This document shows positions 26,310 to 35,907 of a stretch of DNA of 64,000 nt, piece after piece; position 1 is the stretch's first letter, and every line of letters starts with the position of its first letter. The stretch comes from Glaciecola sp049650345 (GTDB taxonomy: Bacteria > Pseudomonadota > Gammaproteobacteria > Enterobacterales > Alteromonadaceae), in the NCBI GenBank assembly GCA_049650345.1, contig JBARZY010000049.1, positions 1 through 64,000 on the forward strand, given 5' to 3'. A model generated the notes under the pieces. The model was not told where the DNA came from. It saw only the letters and a list, made by a program, of their open reading frames with translations, and searched no databases. A program made the translations under genes and the position numbers.

Positions 26310-27653
26310 TTATTCAGTGCGACTGGCTAGCAGCTCTTTATATGCCAAGGCACTGTTTTTGAGTGTTCTTTCTTGTGTTTCATAATCAACATATACTAAC
26401 CCGAAGCGTTTTAAATAGCCTTCTGCCCATTCAAAGTTATCCATTAAGCTCCATGCAAAATATCCTTGCACGTTTACGCCGTGCTTAATTGCAAATGCAA
26501 GCGCAATAAGATGCTGTTCATAATAATCAGTTCGTCGCCAATCGTTTACTGTGCCGTTTTCAATTTTATCATCGATGGCGGCGCCATTTTCAGTGATGTA
26601 AACAGGCGGCAGATCGTATCGTTCGTGTAAATCGACGAGAAGGTCAGCTAGTGCTTGCGGGTATATTTCCCAACCAATGTCGGTTCTGGGGAACCCATGC
26701 TCGTGTTCATGATACAGCTCACCGTTTTTGTTTGGCGAGGAATACATAAGGCGGGTATAAAAATTAACGCCCAAAAAGTCGATGGGCTGATGAATAATTG
26801 TCATATCGCCTTCTTCAATAGGGGGCTTTTCATTGTTTTCTAAAAGCTCAAGTACATCGGGATATGCGCCTTCAAGCACGGGTTTTGCATACCATTGATT
26901 AATGTATTCGTCGGCATTTTTTGTGGCTATTAAGTCGGCAGCGCTGTTAGTGACGGCATAACATGGCGTAAAATTAAGGACTATTCCTACTTTTGCTGCC
27001 GTAACGTGCTGTCGTATTGCTTGAACACCAAGACCATGCGCCAACAATATATGGTGAGCAGCCGTTCTGCCGTTTAAACGCCCAGTTAAACCGGGTGCAT
27101 GAACACCTAATTCGTAGCCAAGATGCGCTGCACAAAAAGGCTCGTTAAACGTAGCGTACGACACAACAGAGTCGCCAAGGTGTTTTGCAACCTCATTTGC
27201 ATAGTGCGCAAATTCATAAGCGGTTTGACGATTTAACCAACCTCCCTTGTCTTCAAGATACTGCGGCAAATCCCAGTGATAAAGGGTGATGAAAGCTTGA
27301 ATGTTGCGCTTTTTCAGGCCGCTAATGACGCTTTGATAAAAGGCCAGCCCCCTGGGATTGAGTTGATTATTTTCATCCATTACTCGGGGCCATGAAATTG
27401 AAAAGCGATAGGCATCTACACCCAGTTGTTGAATTAAATCCAAGTCTTGCTCTAGTCTGTCAACATGTTCACAGGCAATGGCACCGTTGCTTCCATCAGC
27501 TATTTTGCCAGGCGTGTTACAAAACGTATCCCAAATGCATGGTAATCGTCTATCTATAGCGCCTTCAATTTGAAAAGAAGAAGTTGCTACGCCATAGAGA
27601 AAGGGCTTTTTTAGCATGCTTGTATTTTTTGGTAATGTAATTTTTCTGGTCAT
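26310..27653 (-). CDS. GH1 beta-glucosidase
   Basis: This 447-residue cytoplasmic glycosidase hydrolyses beta-glucosides such as cellobiose. The acid/base motif is TFNEP (in SYATFNEPFCAAH) and the nucleophile motif is ITENG (VYITENGAAIDD); the N-terminal FLYGVATSSFQIEGA is the standard GH1 opening. No signal peptide is seen, in keeping with use after import by the co-transcribed GPH symporter. It is the first gene of the leftward operon from the operator at 27768-27791. The first 12 codons before MLKKPFLYG may be untranslated, since a later ATG is also in frame. Confidence 0.94.
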   Translation of the reverse strand: MTRKITLPKNTSMLKKPFLYGVATSSFQIEGAIDRRLPCIWDTFCNTPGKIADGSNGAIACEHVDRLEQDLDLIQQLGVDAYRFSISWPRVMDENNQLNPRGLAFYQSVISGLKKRNIQAFITLYHWDLPQYLEDKGGWLNRQTAYEFAHYANEVAKHLGDSVVSYATFNEPFCAAHLGYELGVHAPGLTGRLNGRTAAHHILLAHGLGVQAIRQHVTAAKVGIVLNFTPCYAVTNSAADLIATKNADEYINQWYAKPVLEGAYPDVLELLENNEKPPIEEGDMTIIHQPIDFLGVNFYTRLMYSSPNKNGELYHEHEHGFPRTDIGWEIYPQALADLLVDLHERYDLPPVYITENGAAIDDKIENGTVNDWRRTDYYEQHLIALAFAIKHGVNVQGYFAWSLMDNFEWAEGYLKRFGLVYVDYETQERTLKNSALAYKELLASRTE

Positions 27654-27767
27654 TTTTCTGCTTTAAATCCTAGAGTACACTGAATAAAACGCCAAAAAAG
27701 AAACATGTTTGTTAAAAAATTGTTTTATTTTTGGTGTTGTCTTTTTATTTATAGCATGTAATCATGA

Positions 27768-27791
27768 TTATGAGAAAGCGCTTTCTCATAA
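27768..27791. promoter_or_regulatory. LacI-type operator between the two divergent sugar operons
   Basis: A perfect 24-base palindrome, TTATGAGAAAG-CG-CTTTCTCATAA, lies 115 bases before the GH1 start and 57 bases before the FucP-like start. Its core GAGAAAGCGCTTTCTC recurs upstream of the TonB receptor. It is the likely binding site of the LacI-family protein encoded at 23675-24682. Confidence 0.8.
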
Positions 27792-27847
27792 TTTTTTTAA
27801 ATCAAAAACAAGACGGCGCTAAAAATAAACCTTACTAGAGATTTCTA

Positions 27848-29095
27848 ATGACTGTAAAACACAACATTGCCGGCGCTAATCAAAACAACAATGCTTTCGC
27901 TTTGGTTTGTTTAACTTCATTATTTTTCATGTGGGGATTTATTACTTGCTTAAATGATATTCTGATCCCTTATCTTAAAGATGCATTTGAGTTGAATTAC
28001 ACCCAAGCGATGTTGATTCAATTCTGTTTCTTTGGCGCTTATTTTTTAACGTCGCTACCTGCTGGAAAGCTGGTGAGTAAGATAGGGTATCAAAAAGGAA
28101 TCGTTGTTGGGTTGCTTATCGCGTGCTTGGGTTGCTTGTTGTTTTATCCTGCAGCAAGCATGAAGCTATATGCTTTGTTTTTGTTGGCACTATTTGTACT
28201 TGCCACCGGAATCACGTTACTTCAGGTGTCAGCAAACCCCTATGTTGCCGCGCTTGGCGACCCTTCAACGGCCTCTTCGAGGCTGACTATGACCCAAGCA
28301 TTCAATTCGCTTGGTACCACTGTTGCACCATTCTTTGGTGCTTGGTTACTATTTTCTAATCTTGAGCACGGTTCGTCAGATGCGTCTGAAGCGAAGGTGC
28401 CATACCTTATCTTAGCGTTTATGCTACTAATACTGGCAGTGATTTTTGCAAAATTAGTATTGCCAAAGCTTCATAAAGCTACATTAGGTAAAGACAGTGA
28501 TGATGTTGTAGATAGCGACGCGTTGTTTGCACCGCTGCAACACAAACATTTGCGTTTGGGTATGCTGGGTATTTTTGTATATGTTGGCGCAGAAGTGGCT
28601 ATAGGCAGTTTTTTAGTAAATTATCTTCAAGCCAACGGCGCTCAACAACTAACTGAGGCTGCTGCATCAAGCTACCTTGCTTACTATTGGGGCGGCGCAA
28701 TGGTGGGTAGATTTATAGGTGCGTGGGTGATGCAAAAGCTCAGTGCATCTGTTGTGCTGGGTTTCAATGCTGCTATGGCAATTGTGTTAATAGCCCTCAG
28801 TATCACGTTTAGTGGGCCTATTGCCATGTGGTTAATGCTCGCAGTTGGTTTGTGCAACTCCATTATGTTTCCCACCATATTTAGTCTCGCTATTCATGGT
28901 TTGGGCAAACAAGCATCGCAAGCATCAGGATTATTATGTTTGGCCATTGTGGGGGGCGCAATCGTTCCACTTATGCAAGGTGTTTTAGCCGACACTATTG
29001 GCTTACAAGCGTCTTTTGTTTTACCCATATTTTGTTATGCCTACATTGTATTTTATGGCTTTAAAGGCAGTAACCCACACCATTCTACATACTAA
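27848..29095 (+). CDS. FucP/GluP-like sugar MFS transporter
   Basis: This 415-residue protein has about twelve membrane segments and matches the FHS (FucP/glucose-galactose) branch of the MFS: LFFMWGFITCLNDILIPYLK, then GITLLQVSANPYVAALG and TQAFNSLGTTVAPFFG. Members are H+-coupled carriers for fucose, glucose, galactose or mannose. Within a beta-glucan locus it probably imports glucose or a related monosaccharide released outside the cytoplasm. It opens a rightward six-gene operon from the shared operator region, with the next gene 18 bases on. Confidence 0.9.
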   Translation: MTVKHNIAGANQNNNAFALVCLTSLFFMWGFITCLNDILIPYLKDAFELNYTQAMLIQFCFFGAYFLTSLPAGKLVSKIGYQKGIVVGLLIACLGCLLFYPAASMKLYALFLLALFVLATGITLLQVSANPYVAALGDPSTASSRLTMTQAFNSLGTTVAPFFGAWLLFSNLEHGSSDASEAKVPYLILAFMLLILAVIFAKLVLPKLHKATLGKDSDDVVDSDALFAPLQHKHLRLGMLGIFVYVGAEVAIGSFLVNYLQANGAQQLTEAAASSYLAYYWGGAMVGRFIGAWVMQKLSASVVLGFNAAMAIVLIALSITFSGPIAMWLMLAVGLCNSIMFPTIFSLAIHGLGKQASQASGLLCLAIVGGAIVPLMQGVLADTIGLQASFVLPIFCYAYIVFYGFKGSNPHHSTY

Positions 29096-29113
29096 TTTCA
29101 GGGAGATAAGCTT

Positions 29114-31639
29114 ATGAATAAGCCATTATTGTTTGTTTTAGCGTCTACATTGCTGGCTTCGGCATGCCAACACACAAAGTCGCCGGTGGAAGAGAACACG
29201 GACACTCAGGGCAATCTCGATATTTGGCCTCGACTAAATATAACCGTTCCTCGTGACAATGCGGTTGAGTCAAAGGTAGACGCCATATTGGGCAACTTAA
29301 CCGTTGAGCAAAAAGTAGCACAAATGATCCAACCTGAAATTCGCGATATCACCATAGATGACATGCGTAAGTACGGATTTGGCTCGTATCTGAATGGCGG
29401 TGGTTCTTTCCCTAATGGTAATAAACAAGCTTCGATTCAAGACTGGATTGATTTAGCCGAATCGTTTTATCAAGCCTCAGTTGATGATTCAATTGACGGC
29501 ACGTCAATTCCCACTATGTGGGGGACAGACGCAGTGCACGGTCATAACAATGTAATTGGGGCAACTCTGTTTCCGCATAACATAGGCTTGGGCGCAGCCA
29601 ATAATCCCAAGTTAATTGAAGAAATCGCAAAAGTTACTGCCACAGAAGTAATGGTAACCGGCATTGATTGGATATTTGCACCCACAGTTGCAACCGTTCG
29701 TGACGACCGATGGGGCAGAACATATGAAGGTTATTCCGAATCGCCAGATATTGTTCACGATTACTCGGTCGCTATTGTGCACGGTCTGCAAGGTGCGTAT
29801 GGCGATGGCTTTCTCGGGCCCGACAAAGTGCTAAGCACGGTAAAGCACTTTATTGGCGATGGTGGCACCATAGGCGGCGATGATCAGGGCAACACTGTGG
29901 TGAGTGAGCAAACGTTGTTTGACATTCATGCACAAGGTTATGTGGGCGGATTAAGCGCGGGTGCACAAAGTGTGATGGCCTCGTTTAATAGTTGGAATGG
30001 CACTAAGTTACACGGCCATCGCTACTTATTAACCGACGTACTAAAAGACAAAATGGGTTTTGATGGCTTTGTTGTAGGCGACTGGTCTGGGCATGGTCAA
30101 ATAGAGGGTTGTACCAACGAAAATTGCCCACAGTCGATAAATGCAGGGCTCGACATGTTCATGTCGCCAACCTTAGCGTGGAAGCCACTTTTTGAGAATA
30201 CCGTAGCGCAGGTAAAAGACGGCACTATTCCCATGACTAGAGTAGACGACGCTGTTCGCCGTATATTGCGCGTAAAAGTGCGTGCTGGGCTATTTGACAA
30301 AGCCAGTCCGGCAAAACGCGCATTGTCTGGAAAAACCGAGTTAATTGGCGCACAAGCGCACAGAGCGGTAGCTAGACAGGCGGTTCGAGAGTCGGTGGTG
30401 CTATTAAAAAATGATAATCAAATTTTACCTTTATCACCCAAGCAACATTTTCTAATTACCGGAGACGGCGCTCATAATATTGGTAAGCAAACCGGCGGTT
30501 GGAGTGTTACATGGCAGGGCACCGGTAATTCAAACAGTGATTTTCCTGGCGCTACGTCAATTTATGACGGTCTTCGCGAGCAAATCGTTGCAGCCGGCGG
30601 CACGGTTGAACTCAGTGCAAGTGGTGAGTTTCAAAAACAACCCGACGTCGCCATAGTGGTTTATGGCGAAAACCCATATGCTGAAGGCCATGGCGACCGA
30701 CAAAACCTAGAATACCAACGTGGTGCTAAAACAGACTTAGTACTATTAAAATCAATACAATCGCAAGGGATTCCGGTTGTTTCACTGTTTATTAGTGGTC
30801 GCCCTATGTGGGTAAATGCCGAAATTAATGCATCCAACGCATTTGCAGCGGTGTGGTTGCCTGGCACAGAAGGCAGCGGTATTGCCGACGTAATGTTACG
30901 CGACAAAAACCTTGATGTGCAGTTTCCTATCACCGGCAAACTATCGTTCTCATGGCCTAAAGATCCGTACCAAACCAACGTGAACTACGGCGATACGCAA
31001 TACGAACCACTGTTTCCATATGGTTACGGCTTAAGTATTGATGATGCAGTCGCCAACATGCCAAAACTAAACGAAACCTTCACGCAACCAAGCACCGAAG
31101 TTTATAAAAGCCGCCCAATGTTTGCCGCAAAAATGCATCAACCTTGGTTAATGTGGTTGTTCAGCGGACAACAGCAGCAGGCAGTTACGAGCAACACAAT
31201 TGCGTTACCGGGTTTAGCGTTTAGAACTACTGACAAAAACGTACAAGAAGACGCTATTCAACTTGTGTCTGATGGCAGTGCTGATGTTGGTGTGCGTATT
31301 GCCAGTAAAAGCAGCTTTAGAGAAGACCTTCGCAAAGATTTAGAAAGTGGCGCACAGGTAAGGTTTGAATACTTACTTAATAAACCCTTAAACGGGACCG
31401 TGTTAGTGTCGATGGAATGTAACTCGGGAAGTGAATGCGGTGCTGTATATGAAATCACTAATGACTTGAGCTATAGCAAAGAGGGGCAATGGCAGCAACT
31501 AAGTGTGCCACTAAGCGTCTTTGAAGAAGCAGGGATGCATTTTGCTGATACCGTGGTGCCGATTCAAATTACCTTGCAAGGTGAAGTGAATATGAGTATT
31601 GCTAATATTGGTTATGGCATTAAAGGCGCTGACTTATGA
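29114..31639 (+). CDS. GH3 exo-beta-glucanase/beta-glucosidase, lipoprotein
   Basis: This 841-residue enzyme begins with a lipoprotein signal (LLASACQ; Cys about residue 18, Gln at +2 suggests the outer membrane). The GH3 N-terminal barrel shows GTDAVHGHNNV, STVKHFIGDGGTIGGDD and the nucleophile motif VVGDWSGHG. The GH3 C-terminal domain follows, and the last 150 residues form an extra beta-rich module like that of marine ExoP-type 1,3/1,4-beta-glucan exohydrolases. It probably trims cello- or laminari-oligosaccharides to glucose in the periplasm. The stop overlaps the next ATG (ATGA). Confidence 0.92.
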   Translation: MNKPLLFVLASTLLASACQHTKSPVEENTDTQGNLDIWPRLNITVPRDNAVESKVDAILGNLTVEQKVAQMIQPEIRDITIDDMRKYGFGSYLNGGGSFPNGNKQASIQDWIDLAESFYQASVDDSIDGTSIPTMWGTDAVHGHNNVIGATLFPHNIGLGAANNPKLIEEIAKVTATEVMVTGIDWIFAPTVATVRDDRWGRTYEGYSESPDIVHDYSVAIVHGLQGAYGDGFLGPDKVLSTVKHFIGDGGTIGGDDQGNTVVSEQTLFDIHAQGYVGGLSAGAQSVMASFNSWNGTKLHGHRYLLTDVLKDKMGFDGFVVGDWSGHGQIEGCTNENCPQSINAGLDMFMSPTLAWKPLFENTVAQVKDGTIPMTRVDDAVRRILRVKVRAGLFDKASPAKRALSGKTELIGAQAHRAVARQAVRESVVLLKNDNQILPLSPKQHFLITGDGAHNIGKQTGGWSVTWQGTGNSNSDFPGATSIYDGLREQIVAAGGTVELSASGEFQKQPDVAIVVYGENPYAEGHGDRQNLEYQRGAKTDLVLLKSIQSQGIPVVSLFISGRPMWVNAEINASNAFAAVWLPGTEGSGIADVMLRDKNLDVQFPITGKLSFSWPKDPYQTNVNYGDTQYEPLFPYGYGLSIDDAVANMPKLNETFTQPSTEVYKSRPMFAAKMHQPWLMWLFSGQQQQAVTSNTIALPGLAFRTTDKNVQEDAIQLVSDGSADVGVRIASKSSFREDLRKDLESGAQVRFEYLLNKPLNGTVLVSMECNSGSECGAVYEITNDLSYSKEGQWQQLSVPLSVFEEAGMHFADTVVPIQITLQGEVNMSIANIGYGIKGADL

Positions 31640-32988
31640 GTCGTTACTCGCGCCTGAGTATACTCGAAAAAGTAGGGTATGCAGGGGGAGACTTTGCGTC
31701 AAACCTTTATTGGCGCACCTTCGATTTATTCCTACTAATGTTTTACACCGACGTATTTGGTATTCCAGCGGCAGCCGTTGGTACTATGATGCTGGTAACT
31801 CGGCTAATTGACGCGTTTACCGACCCTATTATGGCAGCAACAGCTGATCGCACAAACACACGGTTTGGCAAGTTCAGACCTTATCTATTGCTGGGTATAT
31901 TGCCATTGGCCGCAGCCGGTGTGCTCACCTTTACAGTGCCCGATACCGATCAAAGCGGCAAGCTTTGGTGGGCATATGGCAGCTATGTATTCATGATGTT
32001 GGCTTATACCTTTATTAATGTGCCTTATGGTGCACTAATGGGGGTTATGACCGGAGACTCACAACAGCGAACCACGCTCACCAGTTTTCGATTTATAGGC
32101 GCGTTTAGTGGCGGTACCTTGGTGGCGTATTTTACTCCACAACTGGTTGTTTATCTTGGCCAAGGCAATGAAGCGCTTGGCTGGCAACTTACCATGGCGC
32201 TATATGGGGCAATAGCTTCAGTCATGTTTATAATAACATTTGCTACTAGCCGTGAACGTATTAACGTGCCTGTTTTGCCACAGCAGTCGGTTAAACAAGA
32301 TTTAATAGACTTGCGCCACAATAAACCATGGTTAATTTTGTTTGTGCTTGCGCTCGTGATTATGATGACCATTAGTTTGCGCGGGGCAAGTGGCACCTAT
32401 TATTTTAAATACTTTGCGCAACGCGAAGATTTAATTGGCAGCTTTAGTACGGCTTATTTGTTATCGCTTGCCGTGGGCGCTGCATTAACACCATTAATGA
32501 CTAAGTTTGTTGATAAGAAAACGTTGTTATTATTATTAATGAGCGCCGTCACCTTATTTTCATTTGCTTTCTTTTTTGTTCCTCCCGATCAAGTATCGCT
32601 TATGTTTGCCTTACAAATTGCAATAGGCTTTTGTTTGGGACCTAAGTCACCATTGGTGTTTTCGATGTACGCAGACTGTGCTGATTATAATGAATGGAAA
32701 ACAGGGCGACGTGCAACCGCAATGACATTTGCCGCCGCAGGATTCTCACAAAAATTAGGCGGGGCATTGGCAGGCGCAACCATTGGTTGGGTATTAGCCA
32801 GTTTGGGATACCAAGCTAATCAGGTGCAATCTGGTGCCTCCGAGCTAGGCATAGTATTGCTGATGACGATCATTCCGGGCGTGTTTGCAGGGTTATCACT
32901 TTTGATCATTAAGGCTTATCCACTTAACCCTAACCAGCTTGCAAACCTGCAGCAAAACCTTGCCAAAAAAATGACAGAGGCTAAGTAG
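31636..32988 (+). CDS. Second GPH-family sugar symporter
   Basis: This 450-residue protein has twelve predicted membrane segments and the GPH signature regions (DAFTDPIMAATADRTNTRFG and CADYNEWKTGRRATAMT). It overlaps the GH3 gene by four bases and the GH94 gene by one base (TAGTG), so the three are translationally coupled. Pairing with a phosphorylase suggests it brings in the intact disaccharide acted on by GH94. The locus therefore has two GPH carriers, one per operon, perhaps for different beta-glucosides. Confidence 0.92.
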   Translation: MSRYSRLSILEKVGYAGGDFASNLYWRTFDLFLLMFYTDVFGIPAAAVGTMMLVTRLIDAFTDPIMAATADRTNTRFGKFRPYLLLGILPLAAAGVLTFTVPDTDQSGKLWWAYGSYVFMMLAYTFINVPYGALMGVMTGDSQQRTTLTSFRFIGAFSGGTLVAYFTPQLVVYLGQGNEALGWQLTMALYGAIASVMFIITFATSRERINVPVLPQQSVKQDLIDLRHNKPWLILFVLALVIMMTISLRGASGTYYFKYFAQREDLIGSFSTAYLLSLAVGAALTPLMTKFVDKKTLLLLLMSAVTLFSFAFFFVPPDQVSLMFALQIAIGFCLGPKSPLVFSMYADCADYNEWKTGRRATAMTFAAAGFSQKLGGALAGATIGWVLASLGYQANQVQSGASELGIVLLMTIIPGVFAGLSLLIIKAYPLNPNQLANLQQNLAKKMTEAK

Positions 32989-35366
32989 TGGAATCACCAT
33001 ATACCCTAGATTATAAAGCGGGTTCAGTTGACCTGAATGATCCACTTAGTATGCCCAAAGCCGGCGGTTTTTTGTGGAACAAAAAAATGATGTTGCAAAT
33101 GAATTGCCGGGGTTATGCGGTGAGTCAATTTATGCAACCAGAACCTGGCAAATACGCCCAAGGTCCGGCATTAGAAGCGAGCACGTTTATGCAACCTGAG
33201 CATCATTATTACTCGCATCATCCAGGGCGGTTTTTTTATATTAAAAATCACCAAACTGAGCAAGTATTTTCAGTGCCATTTGAACCCATGAGAGTATTGC
33301 CAAATGAGTTCAAATTTAGGGTTTTTAATGACCGTTTAGAATGGACCATAAGGCATGATCAGCTAGAAGTGAATTTACGCGTGCAATTAACGCCAAACGA
33401 CACGGCTGAATTGTGGGAAATAGCCATTAACAATTTGTCTTCAGAGCCTGTTTCATTGAGCGTGTACCCGTATTTTCCGTTTGGTTATCAGTCATGGATG
33501 AACCAGTCTGCCGACTATTGCGACAAGCTCAAAGGGATTGTGGCGAACAAAGTAACGCCCTACCAACAGTTAGCGGATTATTGGAAAAATGCACACTTAA
33601 AAGAATTGTCTTTTTTCGTTTCTGATAAAGCGCCAAGCGCATGGTGCGCAAACGCAAATCAATTTGAAGGAGTAGGCGGCCTAACTATGCCTGACGGCAT
33701 TACCGCTAACACGCTCAACAATTCCCCTGCTTGCTACGATGTGCCGGTTGCCGCAATGCAATACAACGTCACACTTGAACCACAGCATTCACATAGCCAA
33801 CGGTTTATGTTTGGTGCGGCTAAAGACGTCGGCGAAATTCAACAGTTGCAGCGAAACCATCTGGGTACTATAGGTTTGGAACAGGAAAATCGCGCAACAA
33901 CAAACGGATTTAACCCTGAAAAAACTGCGTTAGAAATACAAACAGATGACCCCGCGTTTGATCAATTTATTAATCTTTGGTTGCCCAGACAGGTGTTTTA
34001 CCACGGTGATGTTGACCGCCTAACCACCGACCCGCAAACGCGAAATTACTTGCAAGATGGCATGGGCATGATTTATGTCGACAGTGCCCGCACTCGAGAA
34101 AAATTGATTCGTACGTTATCTCAGCAATTTGCAGATGGCAGCTTGCCTGATGGGGTGTTGTTAAATGATTCAGCGCAACTAAAATACATTAATACTATTC
34201 CTCATTCTGACCACTGTGTATGGTTGCCAATGTGCTTGCATGCATATATTTGCGAAACCGGCGACATGGCAATACTCAATGTGCGTCTACCGTTTGCCGA
34301 CGATACCACGCCATTTACCGTTTATGAGCATGTTGAACGTGCTATGGCTTGGTTAGAGGAGAATTTGGATGAGCGAGGCTTGAGCCTCATTCAACAGGGG
34401 GATTGGTGCGACCCAATGAACATGGTGGGCTATAAAGGGAAAGGCGTGTCGGCATGGTTATCAATGGCCAGTTCTTATGCATGGCAACGGTGGGCAGATA
34501 TTTGCGAATGGTCTATGCACGCAGGACACGCCAAACGTTGGCGGCATTATGCGAGTGAAATTAACATTAATATTCAGACCTACTTTTGGAAGGATAATTG
34601 GTACGCCCGCGGCATCACTGACGCTGGACGTGTGTTTGGTACCCATGAAGATAAAGAAGGTAGCATTTATTTAAACCCACAAACATGGGCAATGATGGCT
34701 GGTGTGGTTGACTCAGAAAAAACCGACGCCCTTATCAATAAGGTAGAACAATTGCTTGGAACACGCTTTGGTGTTGCTATGCTCAGTCCTGCGTATACCT
34801 CCATGGTAGAGGACATTGGCAGATTGACCCAAAAATTCCCCGGAACGGCTGAAAATGGTTCGATATACAATCATGCGGCTGCTTTTTATGCCTATGCACT
34901 GTTTCAACAAGGTAAAAGCGAACAGGGTTATACCGTACTAAAACGCATGTTAGTGTCAAAGCAAGATGCCACTCAACGTGAGCAGTTGCCCGTGTTTATA
35001 CCTAACTATTATAGGGGTGCAGTTTCGCAATATCCAAGCCATGCAGGTCGTTCTAGTCAGTTGTTTAATACCGGCACAGTAGCGTGGTTTTACCGCAGTA
35101 TTATAGAAGGTTTATTTGGCTTAATTGGTACGCCAGCGGGGCTTAAATTTGCGCCTCAACTACCTAAAAAATGGCAAAAAGCGAATGTTACTAGGCGTTT
35201 TCGTGGGGCAACATTTGTTATTCAATATACGCGCACCGATACGGTAAACACCAGTGTAGTTTATATTGATGATACGCTAATAGCTGACAATGTGTTTAGG
35301 GAAGCGATAGCGGGAAAACGCTATAAGGTTGATATTCATTTGCCGGTATACAAAGATGGGGCGTAA
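32988..35366 (+). CDS. GH94 phosphorylase, possibly cellobionic acid phosphorylase
   Basis: This 792-residue cytoplasmic enzyme has the GH94 layout: an N-terminal beta-sandwich, a linker and an (alpha/alpha)6 barrel. RNYLQDGMGM and the C-terminal TVAWFYRSIIEGLFG are family hallmarks. The catalytic acid should be Asp475 in QQGDWCDPMN, where cellobiose phosphorylases usually read ADWND; the change to WCD may mark a different acceptor. GH94 enzymes split beta-glucosides with phosphate to alpha-glucose 1-phosphate plus the acceptor. Gluconokinase is encoded directly downstream with overlap, so cellobionate (acceptor gluconate) is an attractive substrate. Cellobiose or laminaribiose remain possible. 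GTG start. Confidence 0.85.
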   Translation: MESPYTLDYKAGSVDLNDPLSMPKAGGFLWNKKMMLQMNCRGYAVSQFMQPEPGKYAQGPALEASTFMQPEHHYYSHHPGRFFYIKNHQTEQVFSVPFEPMRVLPNEFKFRVFNDRLEWTIRHDQLEVNLRVQLTPNDTAELWEIAINNLSSEPVSLSVYPYFPFGYQSWMNQSADYCDKLKGIVANKVTPYQQLADYWKNAHLKELSFFVSDKAPSAWCANANQFEGVGGLTMPDGITANTLNNSPACYDVPVAAMQYNVTLEPQHSHSQRFMFGAAKDVGEIQQLQRNHLGTIGLEQENRATTNGFNPEKTALEIQTDDPAFDQFINLWLPRQVFYHGDVDRLTTDPQTRNYLQDGMGMIYVDSARTREKLIRTLSQQFADGSLPDGVLLNDSAQLKYINTIPHSDHCVWLPMCLHAYICETGDMAILNVRLPFADDTTPFTVYEHVERAMAWLEENLDERGLSLIQQGDWCDPMNMVGYKGKGVSAWLSMASSYAWQRWADICEWSMHAGHAKRWRHYASEININIQTYFWKDNWYARGITDAGRVFGTHEDKEGSIYLNPQTWAMMAGVVDSEKTDALINKVEQLLGTRFGVAMLSPAYTSMVEDIGRLTQKFPGTAENGSIYNHAAAFYAYALFQQGKSEQGYTVLKRMLVSKQDATQREQLPVFIPNYYRGAVSQYPSHAGRSSQLFNTGTVAWFYRSIIEGLFGLIGTPAGLKFAPQLPKKWQKANVTRRFRGATFVIQYTRTDTVNTSVVYIDDTLIADNVFREAIAGKRYKVDIHLPVYKDGA

Positions 35367-35892
35367 TCAAGCTGTTAATCTAATACCCGCCACTTTTGTA
35401 ATTATGGGAGTGAGTGGCTGCGGTAAATCTAGCGTGGCCGAAGCACTTTCTAAAAGGCTAGAGGCCGTTTACGTAGAGGCCGATAAACTGCACAGTGAAG
35501 AGGCCAAGCGTAGCATGCAACAAGGCATACCATTAAATGACCAACAACGTTTGCCCTGGCTAGTACGGGTGGGCGATGCGCTCAAGTATTACAAGTCTTG
35601 TGAGGATATGGCGATTGTTGCCTGCTCTGCTTTAACTAAACGCTATCGAGACGTGATTCGACATGCAAGTGGCGATGTTCAGTTTGTGTATTTGCAAATA
35701 CCGATAGATATTGCTCGGCAGCGCATTCAAGCAAGAGAGCAGCATTTTTTCCCAGCCTCTTTAATCAATAGCCAATTTGATACTCTCGAGCCGCCAACAG
35801 AACAAGAAACAGACTGTACAACGATAGATGCCACATTGCCTATAGCGGCCATTGTAGCTTCTTTGGTTGACAAGTTTATTAGCCACAATTAA
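35356..35892 (+). CDS. gntK: Gluconokinase
   Basis: This 178-residue kinase phosphorylates D-gluconate to 6-phosphogluconate with ATP. The P-loop GVSGCGKSS lies at residues 18-26, followed by EADKLHSEEAK, the LNDQQRLPWLVR lid-type segment, and VACSALTKRYRD, all typical of the GntK family. The ATG at 35356 overlaps the end of the GH94 gene by 11 bases and gives the family's usual length; an upstream in-frame start would add a nine-residue leader unlike the family. Its coupling to GH94 implies that gluconate is made in this pathway. Confidence 0.93.
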   Translation: MGRNQAVNLIPATFVIMGVSGCGKSSVAEALSKRLEAVYVEADKLHSEEAKRSMQQGIPLNDQQRLPWLVRVGDALKYYKSCEDMAIVACSALTKRYRDVIRHASGDVQFVYLQIPIDIARQRIQAREQHFFPASLINSQFDTLEPPTEQETDCTTIDATLPIAAIVASLVDKFISHN

Positions 35893-35907
35893 GCACAGAG
35901 GTAAGCT

